Numbered from the stretch's first letter, positions 17,268 to 27,446 are shown. The stretch is DNA of 50,984 nt from Nitrosomonas sp. (GCA_021774075.1 JAJFJK010000170.1:1-50984); one strand, 5' to 3'. Notes: generated by a model not told the origin, from the letters alone. A program made the numbers and translations.

Positions 17268-17396
17268 TGCAAGCCTTAACTAAAATTAGGTGGACAGGAA
17301 GAACCTAAATATCTCAATGAATCCATTTATGTTCAAACTATTCATTTTTATCAGATTATATTTTAATAATAATCCACATTAACATAATACAATCTA

Positions 17397-20300
17397 TTAC
17401 TCACCAAATTTCCCATACCCCCCGCCCCCAGGCGTTTCAACAACAAAAACATCACCTTTCTCCAAATGAACATTGGCAGTAGCACCTAACTCTTCAACCG
17501 TGCCATCGCAACGTTCCACATAATTTCTCCCAGTCATACCATTTTCACCACCGCACAATCCAAAAGGCGGAACAACACGATGATTGGAGAGTATTGCGGC
17601 ATTCATGGGTTGAGTGAAACGGATTTTTCGGATGACACCGTTGCCACCTTTGTGTTGACCGTTGCCCCCTGAGTTTTGTCGTATGGAAAAGCTTTTCACT
17701 TGTACCGGGTAGCGGGATTCGAGTACTTCCGGGTCGGTCAGGCGTGAGTTGGTCATGTGGGTGTGTACGGCGGATTGGCCGTCAAAATTTGGTCCGGCAC
17801 CTGCACCGCCGCAGATGGTTTCGTAATATTGGTATTGGTCGTTGCCGAAGGTGAAATTATTCATTGTGCCTTGCGCGGCTGCCATGACACCGAGTGCGCC
17901 ATATAAGGCATCGGTCACGCATTGGCTGGTTTCCACATTGCCTGCCACCACCGCTGCCGGGTAGGCGGGGTTTAACATACATCCAGGCGGGGCGATGATC
18001 TCAATGGGTTTCATGCATCCGGCATTGAGTGGTATGTCGTCGTTCACTAGCGTGCGAAAAACGTACAAGACAGCGGCGCGGCATACCGGTAGTGGTGCAT
18101 TGAAATTGTTGGGTCGCTGAGGGGAAGTACCGGTGAAATCAATCACCGCTTGGCGGTTTTTCTTGTCTATGCGTATGGCTACTTTGATTTCAGAGCCATC
18201 ATCCATCGCGTAATCAAACGAGCCGTCAGACAGCACATCAAGCACCCGCCGCACGCTTTCTTCGGCATTGTCTTGCACATGTAGCATATAAGCTTCAACC
18301 ACGTCCAGGTCAAAGTGTTCTGTCATGCGTTTGAGTTCGCTAACCCCCTTTTCATTGGCGGCAATCTGCGCACTCAGGTCGGCAATGTTTTGGTCGGGGT
18401 TGCGTGCAGGGTATTGATGATTGGTTAGCAAGTTTAGAATTTCTGTTTGTAATAATTGGTTGTCACGCACAATCTGAATATTGTCAAACAATATGCCTTC
18501 TTCTTCCACGCTTGTACTGTTGGGCGGCATAGACCCTGGTGTGATGCCACCGAGATCCGCATGATGTCCGCGTGAAGCCACATAAAAAATAACTTCATTA
18601 TTCTGTGTGTCGAACACGGGAGTGACGACGGTTATATCGGGCAGGTGCGTACCGCCGTTATACGGTGCATTGATAGCAAAAACATCGCCGGATTTCATTG
18701 CGGGGTGTCCGGCAATGACGACCTTTACACTTTCCCCCATACTGCCAAGATGCACCGGCATATGCGGCGCATTGGCAACCAGATGGCCATACCGGTTAAA
18801 CAGCGCACAGGAAAAATCGAGCCTTTCTTTAATATTCACCGAAGAAGCGGTATTGGCAAGGATCGCACCCATTTGTTCGGCGATGGACATAAACAGGTTG
18901 TTGAATACCTCCAACATGATCGGATCAGCACTGGTGCCAATGCTTTCACGTTGTGGTCGTGGTAAATAACGGGTAAGCACCAGACCGCAGTTTTCAGTAC
19001 ATGCAGCTTGCCAGCCCGGCTCAATAACCATGGTTGCATTCACATCATGAATGATTGCTGGGCCATGAATGACATCGCCGGGATGCAAGGTGGAAAGTTC
19101 ATGTGCTGGTGTTGCGTAATACTTTCCGCCACTGATCATGTTAACGTTGTTAAGCCGTGTCGCGTTTGATGTTGGTGCAGAAGTTTTGGTGTTAACCCCA
19201 GGTGTGGCGGGGCTTTGCGTTGCACCAATCGCTTCCGCAGATAACGCTTCGATAATCAAATCACGCTTAACCTGGATGAAGCCAAACTGGCGCTGATGCA
19301 CGCATTCAAAATCCGTTTTTAATTGAATAAGTGGTGCATAGGTAATGATTAACGCAGTATCAGTGCCGCGATAACGCAAATGAATTTTCTGCATAATGCG
19401 TATATCTTCTTTGCAAATCCCCTGTGCTATTACTTCTTCACTGGCTGCGTGGGAAAGTTCGTCTAGTGTTTTGCCTGCTGATAGCCAAGTGCTTTCATCG
19501 AGTGTTGTTTCAACAGCCCGTGTTTTTATCGCCGTGATGTCGGCAAGCCCCATGCCATAAGCAGATAGAACGCCTGCCAGCGGATGCACGAAAATGGTTT
19601 CCATACCCAAGGCATCAGCAACCAGGCAGGCATGCTGACCGGCTGCACCACCAAAACAATTGAGCGTGTATTCGGTTACATCATGCCCCTTTTCGACAGA
19701 AATCTTTTTGATGGCATTCGCCATACTCTCTACGGCAATCTGTAGAAAGCCCTCTGCGACTTGTGTTGGCGTGATTTGTTTACCGCTTGCCGTTGCGATG
19801 TCGTTGGCAAATTGCTGAAATAGTTTTTTGACGCGAGTTACATCCAATGCTTGATTTGCATTTGGGCCGAATATGTTGGGGAAAAAATCCACTTGAATTT
19901 TTCCCAGCATGACATTGCAGTCTGTCACCGTTAATGGCCCGCCACGGTGATAACAGGCTGGCCCCGGATTGGCTCCCGCACTGTCAGGCCCCACGCGCAA
20001 GCGACTGCCATCAAAATGTAAAATTGAGCCGCCACCCGCAGCAACGGTGTGAATATGCATCATCGGTGTGCGAATTCGGACACCGGCAACAGTGGCGTCA
20101 AATACGCGCTCAAATACCCCGTTAAAATGGCTGACATCGGTAGATGTGCCGCCCATATCAAAACCAATCATTTTGCTGAAACCAGCCTGCGTTGCCGTCT
20201 TGGCCATGCCGACCACACCACCCGCCGGGCCGGATAGAATGCTGTCCTTACCCTGAAACAGGCGTGCATTGGAAAGCCCACCACTGGAACGCATAAACAT

Positions 20301-21041
20301 CAATTGTGTATCACCCAGCTTATCGACGATTCCATCAATGTAGCGGTGTAGTATGGGTGAAAGATAAGCGTCCATCACTGTCGTGTCACCACGCGATACC
20401 AGTTTCATCAGCGGACTTGTTTCATGGCTTAAAGAGATTTGTGTGAAACCAATCTGCTTGGCCAAATTAGCTGCCAGTTTTTCATGTTCATGAAAATGGT
20501 ATCCATGTAGAAAAACGATGGCTATAGCACGAATACCTTTATTGAAAGCACCGGTGAGAGAGGCTTTCAAAGATTCCTCATCCAGTTTTTCCAGTATTTC
20601 ACCGTTGGCGCTGACGCGCTCATGCGCTTCGATCACCGTTTCATACAGCATTTCCAGCAACTGGATATTCAGCTCGAAAAGATGCGGGCGATTCTGGTAA
20701 CCAATGCGCAACGCATCAGCAAATCCCTTGGTGGTCACCAACGCAACCCGCTCACCTTTACGCTCAAGTAGCGCGTTGGTCGCAATCGTGGTGCCCATTT
20801 TGACATTGTCCAGCAAGTGCCTGGGGATGGGATCATGAGAGGCTATCCCCAAAATCCGGCGGATGCCTTCCAGCGCCGCATCAGGATATTGTTCCGGATT
20901 TTCAGAAAGCAATTTGCGCGTGATGATTTGGCCTGCAGGCGAACACGCGACGACATCGGTAAACGTGCCGCCACGGTCAATCCAGAATTGCCATTTTTGC
21001 TGTTGGTTGTTTTGTGCTGAACTGTGTTTTTTGTCATCCAT
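17397..21041 (-). CDS. oplAH: 5-oxoprolinase (ATP-hydrolysing), fused HyuA-HyuB
   Basis: A 1214-residue cytoplasmic enzyme opening 5-oxo-L-proline to L-glutamate with ATP. The HyuA half (about 1-670) shows [13 protein letters not shown] (about 22-34) and the nucleotide-site segments [29 protein letters not shown] and [14 protein letters not shown]. The HyuB half (about 700-1210) shows [20 protein letters not shown], HVPxHLG-type [14 protein letters not shown] and the glycine-rich C-terminal end [15 protein letters not shown]. Fusion of both halves and the length near 1200 are typical of OPLAH-type 5-oxoprolinases, as opposed to two-gene hydantoinases. It lies upstream of nothing obvious in an operon; ccdAB precede it by 34 bp on the same strand. 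Confidence 0.88.
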   Translation of the reverse strand: MDDKKHSSAQNNQQQKWQFWIDRGGTFTDVVACSPAGQIITRKLLSENPEQYPDAALEGIRRILGIASHDPIPRHLLDNVKMGTTIATNALLERKGERVALVTTKGFADALRIGYQNRPHLFELNIQLLEMLYETVIEAHERVSANGEILEKLDEESLKASLTGAFNKGIRAIAIVFLHGYHFHEHEKLAANLAKQIGFTQISLSHETSPLMKLVSRGDTTVMDAYLSPILHRYIDGIVDKLGDTQLMFMRSSGGLSNARLFQGKDSILSGPAGGVVGMAKTATQAGFSKMIGFDMGGTSTDVSHFNGVFERVFDATVAGVRIRTPMMHIHTVAAGGGSILHFDGSRLRVGPDSAGANPGPACYHRGGPLTVTDCNVMLGKIQVDFFPNIFGPNANQALDVTRVKKLFQQFANDIATASGKQITPTQVAEGFLQIAVESMANAIKKISVEKGHDVTEYTLNCFGGAAGQHACLVADALGMETIFVHPLAGVLSAYGMGLADITAIKTRAVETTLDESTWLSAGKTLDELSHAASEEVIAQGICKEDIRIMQKIHLRYRGTDTALIITYAPLIQLKTDFECVHQRQFGFIQVKRDLIIEALSAEAIGATQSPATPGVNTKTSAPTSNATRLNNVNMISGGKYYATPAHELSTLHPGDVIHGPAIIHDVNATMVIEPGWQAACTENCGLVLTRYLPRPQRESIGTSADPIMLEVFNNLFMSIAEQMGAILANTASSVNIKERLDFSCALFNRYGHLVANAPHMPVHLGSMGESVKVVIAGHPAMKSGDVFAINAPYNGGTHLPDITVVTPVFDTQNNEVIFYVASRGHHADLGGITPGSMPPNSTSVEEEGILFDNIQIVRDNQLLQTEILNLLTNHQYPARNPDQNIADLSAQIAANEKGVSELKRMTEHFDLDVVEAYMLHVQDNAEESVRRVLDVLSDGSFDYAMDDGSEIKVAIRIDKKNRQAVIDFTGTSPQRPNNFNAPLPVCRAAVLYVFRTLVNDDIPLNAGCMKPIEIIAPPGCMLNPAYPAAVVAGNVETSQCVTDALYGALGVMAAAQGTMNNFTFGNDQYQYYETICGGAGAGPNFDGQSAVHTHMTNSRLTDPEVLESRYPVQVKSFSIRQNSGGNGQHKGGNGVIRKIRFTQPMNAAILSNHRVVPPFGLCGGENGMTGRNYVERCDGTVEELGATANVHLEKGDVFVVETPGGGGYGKFGE

Positions 21042-21074
21042 AAATCAATACTCAGGATAAGCGAAGCGCCCTCG

Positions 21075-21392
21075 TCAAATACCAGTAACCATGAAATCCA
21101 GCGCAGATACGATTTGCTCGCGATGTTGAGCAAGTGATGTGGTTTTATCGCCCAATATGCTTTTATCGACACCTGCGATGAGTGTCGTCATGCCAATATA
21201 TTTTTTCCCGGAAATTTTGAAGGTGGGATGCAGGTTAGACAAAGGTTTGCCTGAATAATTTTTTTCGCCTGTTAACGGGATGACAACCGTGGTTTTAAGG
21301 TTGCTTAACGTATTGGATTGTATATCAACCAAATAAGGGTAAAGGGATCGGGTCGATGGATTGGCATTTTTGAAAACATCAAATTGGGACAT
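21075..21392 (-). CDS. ccdB: CcdB-family toxin
   Basis: A 105-residue protein of the CcdB family, which poisons DNA gyrase. It begins MSQFDVFKNANPSTRSLYPY with the family's F-D-V-(Y/F)-x-N start. It has a central beta-rich part with TVVIPLTGEKNYSGKPLSNL and ends in a helix, SLAQHREQIVSALDFMVTGI, corresponding to the toxic C-terminal helix of CcdB, although the usual terminal Trp-Gly-Ile is only partly kept (VTGI). Its ATG overlaps the antitoxin stop (TAATG), so the two are translationally coupled. Residues critical for gyrase contact look largely present; activity is not provable. Confidence 0.85.
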   Translation of the reverse strand: MSQFDVFKNANPSTRSLYPYLVDIQSNTLSNLKTTVVIPLTGEKNYSGKPLSNLHPTFKISGKKYIGMTTLIAGVDKSILGDKTTSLAQHREQIVSALDFMVTGI

Positions 21393-21637
21393 TAAAACTT
21401 CCTTAAGGCGTCAGAAAAAGTTTCATTGTTATCTATGAATTGATTGTAATCATCAATGGCCTGCTTGTTTTCTGCCAGCCAGGCCTGTCGTCTTTGGGCA
21501 CGCACTTTATCCGCCAAAGCCTGTTCCAATGTGGCAGAAACATTAATGTTTAATTCTTTTGCGATTCTCAATAGATCACTATTGACAGTAAGATTGGTTG
21601 GTTTTTTTGGCGCAGAAGTATCGTAAGCATTTAGCAT
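21392..21637 (-). CDS. ccdA: CcdA-family antitoxin
   Basis: 81 residues from the ATG at 21637 (GGGA upstream); the frame extends ten codons further to 21667. The N-terminal half (KPTNLTVNSDLLRIAKELNI, then NVSATLEQALADKVRAQR) is a ribbon-helix-helix DNA-binding domain. The C-terminal half (WLAENKQAIDDYNQFIDNNE) is the CcdB-neutralising tail with the family's W..EN..AI..YN pattern. It is encoded immediately before the toxin, the normal order, and should repress the pair. Probably chromosomal addiction or stabilisation. Confidence 0.85.
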   Translation of the reverse strand: MLNAYDTSAPKKPTNLTVNSDLLRIAKELNINVSATLEQALADKVRAQRRQAWLAENKQAIDDYNQFIDNNETFSDALRKF

Positions 21638-21717
21638 GTTGTGATATCCCATATGATTAATGCGCATATGATATATGCATGGTTAATATCATTCAAGTAA
21701 AGTAACGGAGGAGTGGA

Positions 21718-21748
21718 GTAGGACGGAAGAGCGAAGCGCCATCCGTCA
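21718..21748 (+). repeat. REP family A
   Basis: GTAGGACGGAAGAGCGAAGC followed by GCCATCCGTCA. It is an imperfect palindrome (GACGGA..TCCGTC) identical to those at 26554 and 30499. Confidence 0.85.
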
Positions 21749-21815
21749 TAACAGGAAAATCAACATCTGGATCTCACACCTTCGCAAGGATGACGGTTTG
21801 TTCAACGCTTTCTTA

Positions 21816-22616
21816 TTACAAACAAAGCACCAAACACTTAGTGCCGCCCCCCGCTTTCAAAAATTCGTCGACAGGCGTTAGAATTGCCTTGTAACCCAAA
21901 GATTCGAGTCTGTGTATCAGCGCAGGGCTGGCATGATTTAGGATCAGGTTGTTTTCTACGACGACGGTATTGCATGCGAAATAAAGGCCATCTTCTGCGT
22001 CGATTTCAATACGATCCTCAATTGCGAAATGCGCTTCAATGGTTTGGCGGGATTCCTGGCTGAATGCTTGTGGAAAATACATTATCTGGCCTCCGGGCAG
22101 GAGACAAAAGCAGGTATCCAAATGATAGAACCTTGGGTCAACAAGCTGTAACGCAATACATTGTGGGAATAAAACTTTGATCAGCTCACGTGTTTGTGGG
22201 TCTGTGCGAAAACCATAGCCCATCCATAACAGGTCGTTATTGGGTTGCAACAAGGCGTCACCTTCGCCTTCAAAACTGACGGGACTGGCCAGGTCTACCA
22301 GGTAGTAACCGTTTGACAAAAACCATTCTCTAAAATGAGCTTCTTCCGGCTGGCGTTCAGGGTATTGAAAACGGCTGGGAATGAATGAGTTCCCCTTGAC
22401 CAGACCGGCATTGGCGGTAAACACCATGTCCGGCAAATGGAGCTGCGGTTCGAGCAATTCTATCTCGGCATATTTGGACAACGTCTCGAACAGATTGTGC
22501 CATTGACTTTTGGCACGCTCAGAGTCAACACGCCCCAGGTTATCGGTCATCCATGGATTGATGTTGTATTCCACGTCGAAATAATCCGGTGGGCACATGA
22601 GAAATCGGGATTTCAT
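21816..22616 (-). CDS. Arginine dihydrolase-like amidinotransferase-fold enzyme
   Basis: A 266-residue guanidine-modifying enzyme (arginine deiminase / DDAH fold). The catalytic Cys261 lies in GGGTKC at the C-terminus and the catalytic His in the FYHLDTCFCLL block (about 164-174). MVFTANAG (64-71) carries Asn69 where deiminases usually have Asp. In the cyanobacterial arginine dihydrolases (ArgZ/AgrE) an Asn at this place is tied to conversion of arginine straight to ornithine, CO2 and two ammonia. The neighbouring ornithine aminotransferase fits that product. A good site, GAGAAGGAAC, precedes the ATG. A DDAH or deiminase role remains possible, but the Asn and neighbour favour dihydrolase. Confidence 0.75.
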   Translation of the reverse strand: MKSRFLMCPPDYFDVEYNINPWMTDNLGRVDSERAKSQWHNLFETLSKYAEIELLEPQLHLPDMVFTANAGLVKGNSFIPSRFQYPERQPEEAHFREWFLSNGYYLVDLASPVSFEGEGDALLQPNNDLLWMGYGFRTDPQTRELIKVLFPQCIALQLVDPRFYHLDTCFCLLPGGQIMYFPQAFSQESRQTIEAHFAIEDRIEIDAEDGLYFACNTVVVENNLILNHASPALIHRLESLGYKAILTPVDEFLKAGGGTKCLVLCL

Positions 22617-22669
22617 TTTGTTCCTTCTCCCATTTTTGCAGCAGATGTATCTATATCGGATACATTTTT

Positions 22670-23887
22670 CTAGACACTTAATACTTTGCGTGTTTGCTCA
22701 AGAGCGAATTCCAATTCTTCTTGCGTGATGATGAGCGGCGGGGCGAAGCGAATGACCTGGTGGTGTGTTTCCTTCGCGAGGATTCCCCGTGCTTGCAGCG
22801 CTTCGCAGAAAGGGCGTGCGATACCGCTGGATTCTTTGATTACGACCCCGATCATCAGGCCTTTTCCGCGCACTTCTTGCACATGCGGTGAATTGATTGC
22901 GCGTAGTTCGTTGATGAACCAAGTGCCGAGCTGGTCGGTGCGCTCGGATAATCCTTCATCAAGGATTACACGCAGCGCAGCTCTGCCGATGGCAGCAGCC
23001 AGCGGGTTGCCACCAAAGGTCGAGCCGTGATCACCTGGCGTGAAGACGTTCATGAATTCGGCGTCGGCCATTGTCGCAGATACCGGATACACGCCTCCGC
23101 CGAGTGCTTTGCCGATGATCAGGACATCAGGTCGAACAGCTTCCCAATCGCAACAGAATAGGCGACCAGTTCGACCCAGGCCGGTTTGAATTTCGTCGGC
23201 CATCAGCGCGACGCGGTGTTGGGTACACAGTTCGCGTGCCTTGGTGATGAAGCCGTCGGGTGGAACCACGACGCCGCCTTCGCCTTGCAGTGGTTCGAAC
23301 AGGAAGCCAACGGTATTTTCGTTAATGGCAGCCGCCAATGCTTCCGCGTCACCATAGGGGATAAGTTTGAAACCCGGTGTGAAGGGGCCAAAGCCGTCAC
23401 GGTATTGTTCTTCCGATGAAAATCCCACGATGGTTGTGGTGCGACCATGGAAATTGTTTTCGCACGCGATGATCTCGGCCTGATCCGCAGGCACGCCTTT
23501 GACCTTGTAACCCCACTTGCGAACCATTTTGATCGCAGTCTCGACTGCTTCCATGCCGGTGTTCATCGGCAATGCGCACTCGAAACCGGTTGCCTGGCAG
23601 AGTTCCCGCAGGAAAGGCCCCATCTGGTCGTTGTGAAACGCACGCGAGGTCAGCGTCAGTTTTTCCAACTGCGCGTGGGCGGCAGCAAGAATTGCCGGAT
23701 GGCGGTGCCCCTGATTCAGTGCCGAATACGCGCTGAGCATGTCCATGTAACGGTTACCGTCCACATCCCACACCCATACACCTTCCCCCCGTTCGATCAC
23801 GACCGGAAGTGGATGGTAGTTGTGTGCACTGTATTGATCGACTTCGGCCAGTAACGACTCTGTCTTTGAGGCGGTGGTGTCGTTCAT
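22670..23887 (-). CDS. rocD: Ornithine aminotransferase
   Basis: A 405-residue PLP-dependent class III aminotransferase converting ornithine and 2-oxoglutarate into glutamate-5-semialdehyde and glutamate. Features: YSAHNYHPLPVVIERGEGVW and DVDGNRYMDMLSAYSALNQG at the start (OAT-type), MNTGMEAVETAIKMVRKWGY (about 108-127), the ADEIQTGLGRTGRLFC block (about 230-245) and the PLP lysine in IIGKALGGGVYPVSA (Lys near 260). Length equals bacterial RocD. It is 53 bp upstream of the arginine-dihydrolase-like gene on the same strand, giving a compact arginine-to-glutamate route. Confident on family and substrate. Confidence 0.9.
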   Translation of the reverse strand: MNDTTASKTESLLAEVDQYSAHNYHPLPVVIERGEGVWVWDVDGNRYMDMLSAYSALNQGHRHPAILAAAHAQLEKLTLTSRAFHNDQMGPFLRELCQATGFECALPMNTGMEAVETAIKMVRKWGYKVKGVPADQAEIIACENNFHGRTTTIVGFSSEEQYRDGFGPFTPGFKLIPYGDAEALAAAINENTVGFLFEPLQGEGGVVVPPDGFITKARELCTQHRVALMADEIQTGLGRTGRLFCCDWEAVRPDVLIIGKALGGGVYPVSATMADAEFMNVFTPGDHGSTFGGNPLAAAIGRAALRVILDEGLSERTDQLGTWFINELRAINSPHVQEVRGKGLMIGVVIKESSGIARPFCEALQARGILAKETHHQVIRFAPPLIITQEELEFALEQTRKVLSV

Positions 23888-24091
23888 GTCATTAATTATC
23901 CAGGAAAAATTTGTTGACTGATGGTTTTAACGTTGATCTGCTATAAGCGTGGTGGACGCGATTCCGGATGATTAAAGTAATCAGTATAGTGGGTTTTTCA
24001 GCTTATATATTTTACTTTAACAGCGCGTATTTGATTTATAGTAGCTCATCATTTTCTTCTGCAAACTGTATATAGCTATCAATATCTGCAA

Positions 24092-25213
24092 ATGAAGTAT
24101 ACTGACATTGACATCGTTATCGATCAAGAAAACCGGATATTAAAGCGTCAACACAATAATCTGGTGAATCAGGTCCGTCAAAACGAACAAAAGTTACTGC
24201 GAATACAGCAACAGGAAATTCGATTTATCCGTTCAAATTCATTATCGGATCTGATTTGTGAAATTCTGGAAAACTATCGTCTTGAGGCTGGGCTTGATCA
24301 TGTAACGCTTTCTTTAGTTGATCCTGAGTATGAGTTACAACGAATCCTGCAGGAAACTGGCGCAAACCTGGCAGATTTCCCTAATTTGTTGTTTTATCAA
24401 ACCGAACAACAACTCAAAGCGCTTCTTGGACAATCCTTGGCTCCCGGCCTGGGAGCTTATAATGTAAAGACGCATCAGTTCTTTTTCCCAAGTAACCCAG
24501 AACAAAAGGGGAGTGTTGCTTTACTCCCGCTTATTCGTCAGGACAGACTTATCGGGAGTTTGAATCTTGGCAGCGCGAGCAGAGAACGGTTTTTATCCCA
24601 TACGGCAACAGATTTCCTGCAAAGACTGGCTGCCATTGTTTCTATTTGCCTGGAAAATACAGTCAATCACGAACGTTTAAAACGTGTCGGTCTGACAGAC
24701 ACTCTAACGGGTATCAGTAATCGACGTTTCTTCGATCAACGTATCGAAGAAGAAATTGCCCGTTCCATACGAACATCTTCACCACTGTCATGCTTATTGC
24801 TTGATATTGATTTCTTTAAACGAATAAATGACACATACGGACATCAAACGGGTGATTGTGTTCTGACCGATGTGGCCAACGTCATTCAATCTCAATTACG
24901 CGGATCAGATGTCCTGGCAAGGTATGGTGGTGAAGAATTCTCTGCTCTGCTAATCAATACGGATACAAAAGATGCGTTGGAAATTGCAGAACGTATTCGA
25001 GAGTGTGTCGCATCATACAAGCATCATTTCAATGATCAGAAACAATTAGAAGTGACGATATCTATCGGCATCGCGACATTGGATAGAGGCGCGAATCATG
25101 ACGATATTAAGGCGAACAGTCATTTGCTGGTTAAGAATGCTGATCAAGCTTTATATCAGGCAAAAGAAAACGGTAGAAATCAAACAAGATATTTTGCGCA
25201 CATACCTGAATAG
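24092..25213 (+). CDS. Diguanylate cyclase with DUF484/GAF-like sensor
   Basis: 373 residues. The N-terminal part is a coiled coil (about 10-45) followed by a DUF484/GAF-like domain (about 50-205). From about 205 runs a GGDEF domain starting LTDTLTGISNRRFFDQRI. The active site is RYGGEEFSALL, the catalytically competent GGEEF form. An RxxD inhibitory site (RGSD) lies five residues before it, so product feedback by c-di-GMP is expected. It synthesises c-di-GMP from two GTP. No membrane span is seen, so a cytoplasmic sensor is likely; the DUF484 ligand is unknown. Monocistronic, 108 bp before the lipase gene. Confidence 0.88.
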   Translation: MKYTDIDIVIDQENRILKRQHNNLVNQVRQNEQKLLRIQQQEIRFIRSNSLSDLICEILENYRLEAGLDHVTLSLVDPEYELQRILQETGANLADFPNLLFYQTEQQLKALLGQSLAPGLGAYNVKTHQFFFPSNPEQKGSVALLPLIRQDRLIGSLNLGSASRERFLSHTATDFLQRLAAIVSICLENTVNHERLKRVGLTDTLTGISNRRFFDQRIEEEIARSIRTSSPLSCLLLDIDFFKRINDTYGHQTGDCVLTDVANVIQSQLRGSDVLARYGGEEFSALLINTDTKDALEIAERIRECVASYKHHFNDQKQLEVTISIGIATLDRGANHDDIKANSHLLVKNADQALYQAKENGRNQTRYFAHIPE

Positions 25214-25321
25214 ATAATAGATAACACTCTTCTATCCATCCTCCCACACTACCACGCTGATTCTATGGGATAATAGCTGCCAGTACTCCTTTAACCTGAT
25301 ATTTTAGGGTGGTCGCGTTCT

Positions 25322-26545
25322 ATGGATATCAACAAAACTTTCAATAAAATTTTCCTTTCTTTTGGCCTTGTAGTCTACGCCATGTCAACACAGGCACTGC
25401 CTACTGAATGTTCAGACTTGACTGAGCCGGCTACATTTTTGGGTGAAAGCGGCGTGGTTTGTTTGCAACAGACGCAGGTCACGGATGATAACGGGACGTT
25501 TTTATTTAAAGCGTCCTTACAGTGGCTGGGCGCTGATAGACCGAATCATTTTGAGCTTTCAAGCACCGAACCGGATGATATCAACGCAGTGAATGTGAAC
25601 AGCCCGGCATTTACATCTGTCAATAATGTCCTCACCATACCCAAAGTTGATGTGCCTGGAACATATGGGACAGAGCGCTATGCAGTTAATTTGTCGTTGT
25701 TTCAGGAAAATGGTGTTTCTTTATTTGAGCTGGCATCGGCTGATGTATACATCAATCCAGAATTTATTCCCAATGAAACCTGGGTGCCGTATGGCATGCT
25801 GGACTCGGATGAGCGAAGTGCGGTCGATCTGCTTGGGGGGGCTATTGCATATGCAAAACTGGCCGATGCGGTTTATGATTTTGATAATGTGGTTGTTGAC
25901 AACTGGGATCTGATTGAAGAAAAAGACAGAAGCTCCGGCATGCAAGCAGGCCTTTATAGTGACCAAGACAGTGGTGATTTGGTGTTGGCCTTTCGCGGAA
26001 CGGAGAGCTGTGACTTTCCTTGTTCTTTTAGTGAAACCAAGGAGCTTGTGCTTGATGTTGCCGCAGACAGCTTGTTAACGTTTGGTCAGGATGGACCGCA
26101 ATTTGACCATGCTGTGTCATATGCACAAGATGTTGTCAATCGCCATCAGGGGCGCAGAATCATTGTCACCGGACATTCATTAGGCGGTGGGCTGGCACAA
26201 GCCGTTGGTGCCACATTCGGTCTTGAAACTTTTGCCTTTAACTCAGCCCCGGTACCGGACGATTTCATTAAAAGTAACCAAATACAATTAAGTGAAGAAG
26301 AATTACAACAAATCATCTATGTCATTTCAGATATTCGTGACCCCGTATCCAATACCGATGAAACAGGCAAGTTTTACCTGAATGCAGACCACATCACGCC
26401 ATTAATCCAATTTGATTTTAAATTAAGAGAAGTGTTGCCCACACGTTTGTCAGAATTGGATGCGCTTCGATTAAACCGCCACAGCATCACCACCTTTGTC
26501 GACAATGCCGAATCCCTTTTGACCATTTATCAGGATGGGTGGTAG
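25322..26545 (+). CDS. Secreted class 3 lipase
   Basis: A 407-residue alpha/beta hydrolase of the lipase class 3 family. A signal peptide covers about 1-26 (hydrophobic IFLSFGLVVYAMSTQA, likely cleaved after TQA). An N-terminal domain of about 110 residues resembling a beta-sandwich precedes the lipase part. The nucleophile elbow is VTGHSLGGGLAQ (Ser near 290), the acid is probably in the SDIRDPVS segment and the His in NRHSITTF near the end. An oxyanion-type block LVLAFRGTESCD lies at about 220-231. It probably acts on lipids outside the inner membrane. No secretion genes are adjacent. Confidence 0.8.
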   Translation: MDINKTFNKIFLSFGLVVYAMSTQALPTECSDLTEPATFLGESGVVCLQQTQVTDDNGTFLFKASLQWLGADRPNHFELSSTEPDDINAVNVNSPAFTSVNNVLTIPKVDVPGTYGTERYAVNLSLFQENGVSLFELASADVYINPEFIPNETWVPYGMLDSDERSAVDLLGGAIAYAKLADAVYDFDNVVVDNWDLIEEKDRSSGMQAGLYSDQDSGDLVLAFRGTESCDFPCSFSETKELVLDVAADSLLTFGQDGPQFDHAVSYAQDVVNRHQGRRIIVTGHSLGGGLAQAVGATFGLETFAFNSAPVPDDFIKSNQIQLSEEELQQIIYVISDIRDPVSNTDETGKFYLNADHITPLIQFDFKLREVLPTRLSELDALRLNRHSITTFVDNAESLLTIYQDGW

Positions 26546-26553
26546 GAATACAA

Positions 26554-26584
26554 GTAGGACGGAAGAGCGAAGCGCCATCCGTCA
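26554..26584 (+). repeat. REP family A, upstream of RAYT
   Basis: Identical in sequence to 21718-21748. It precedes the RAYT at 26648 and is matched by an inverted copy at 27506-27536 after it. Confidence 0.85.
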
Positions 26585-26647
26585 ACAATATTTAACCGAA
26601 TGAAGTAGTATCCTTGAGTCACCCGTCACAAGGTAAAAACTCAACCA

Positions 26648-27446
26648 ATGCCAAATTACCGGCGCAATCGACTACCAGGCGGGACTTATTTTTTTACGGT
26701 AAATTTGCTCGACCGGAAATCTCAATTGCTTGTTGTGCACATCAACGAATTGCGGGCAGCCGTTCGTAAAATCCGGCAATTGCAGCCTTTTCATATTGAT
26801 GCCTGGGTTGTATTACCTGACCATCTCCATTGCATTTGGACATTGCCTGCGGGTGATGATGATTATTCCAACCGATGGCGCTTAATCAAAAAAACATTTT
26901 CGAAATCAATCCCAAAAACAGAATATCGTTCGGAGGTCAGGATAAAGCGTAATGAGTCAGTACTCCATCAACTTGATATTTGCGAATACAGCGTTCACAA
27001 GATGTTTCGTCACAAGGCGCAGTAGGCAGACAATGGTTATTCCCTTGGCAAGTGCTGCAACGCGGTGACGGGACATCTTGTGATCGCCCTTCGGGTTAGC
27101 TTTTCAGCGTCACTGGCGGTGTTAGGTCTCTTGACAAGGGAATGGCCATTGCCTGCAAGACCTGCCTTGCCAGTAACACTGAAAAACTAACTGTATCCGT
27201 AAATATCAAGTTGATGGAGTACTAAGTATCTGGCAACGGCGTTTTTGGGAGCATACCATTGCAAATGATGCGGACTATGCCGCGCATATGGATTACATTC
27301 ATTACAATCCGGTTAAGCATCAATGGGTGAGTGCAGTTAGAGAATGGCCTTATTCGACATTCCACTCGATGGTTGAAAGAGGAATCTATCCGTCTGATTG
27401 GGCGGGTTGTGAAATAAAGACATTTGATGCGGGTGAGAGAGGTTGA
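26648..27446 (+). pseudogene. REP-associated tyrosine transposase (RAYT) interrupted by a MITE
   Basis: The N-terminal part, MPNYRRNRLPGGTYFFTVNL through the HUH motif PDHLHCIWTLP to RIKRNES, runs to 26962. The C-terminal part, [20 protein letters not shown] through YIHYNPVKH (catalytic Tyr) to GERG, runs from 27222 to 27446. Between them is a 257-bp element flanked by TA. Joining 26962 to 27222 (one TA kept) gives an in-frame RAYT of 179 residues. Without precise excision the protein ends soon after entering the insert. REP-A copies flank the gene in opposite orientation. Confidence 0.88.
26963..27219. repeat. Structured MITE (family 2) inside RAYT
   Basis: 257 bp between two TA dinucleotides. 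The ends are inverted repeats: with the flanking bases, 26959-26981 and 27201-27223 are perfectly inverted (start AGTACTCCATCAACTTGATA), and similarity runs on for about 10 more bases. Inside are two long stems, 26996-27013 with 27065-27082 (16/18) and 27095-27117 with 27169-27191 (20/23). Their loops (27029-27052 and 27130-27153) are themselves complementary (20/24). No coding frame. The TA flanks suggest mobilisation by an IS630/Tc1-like transposase. Confidence 0.85.

Noticed and set aside
26121..26240. Lipase as a phospholipase toxin with an immunity gene
   Set aside because: It has an ordinary signal peptide and class 3 lipase motif, and no immunity-like or secretion-linked gene lies beside it.
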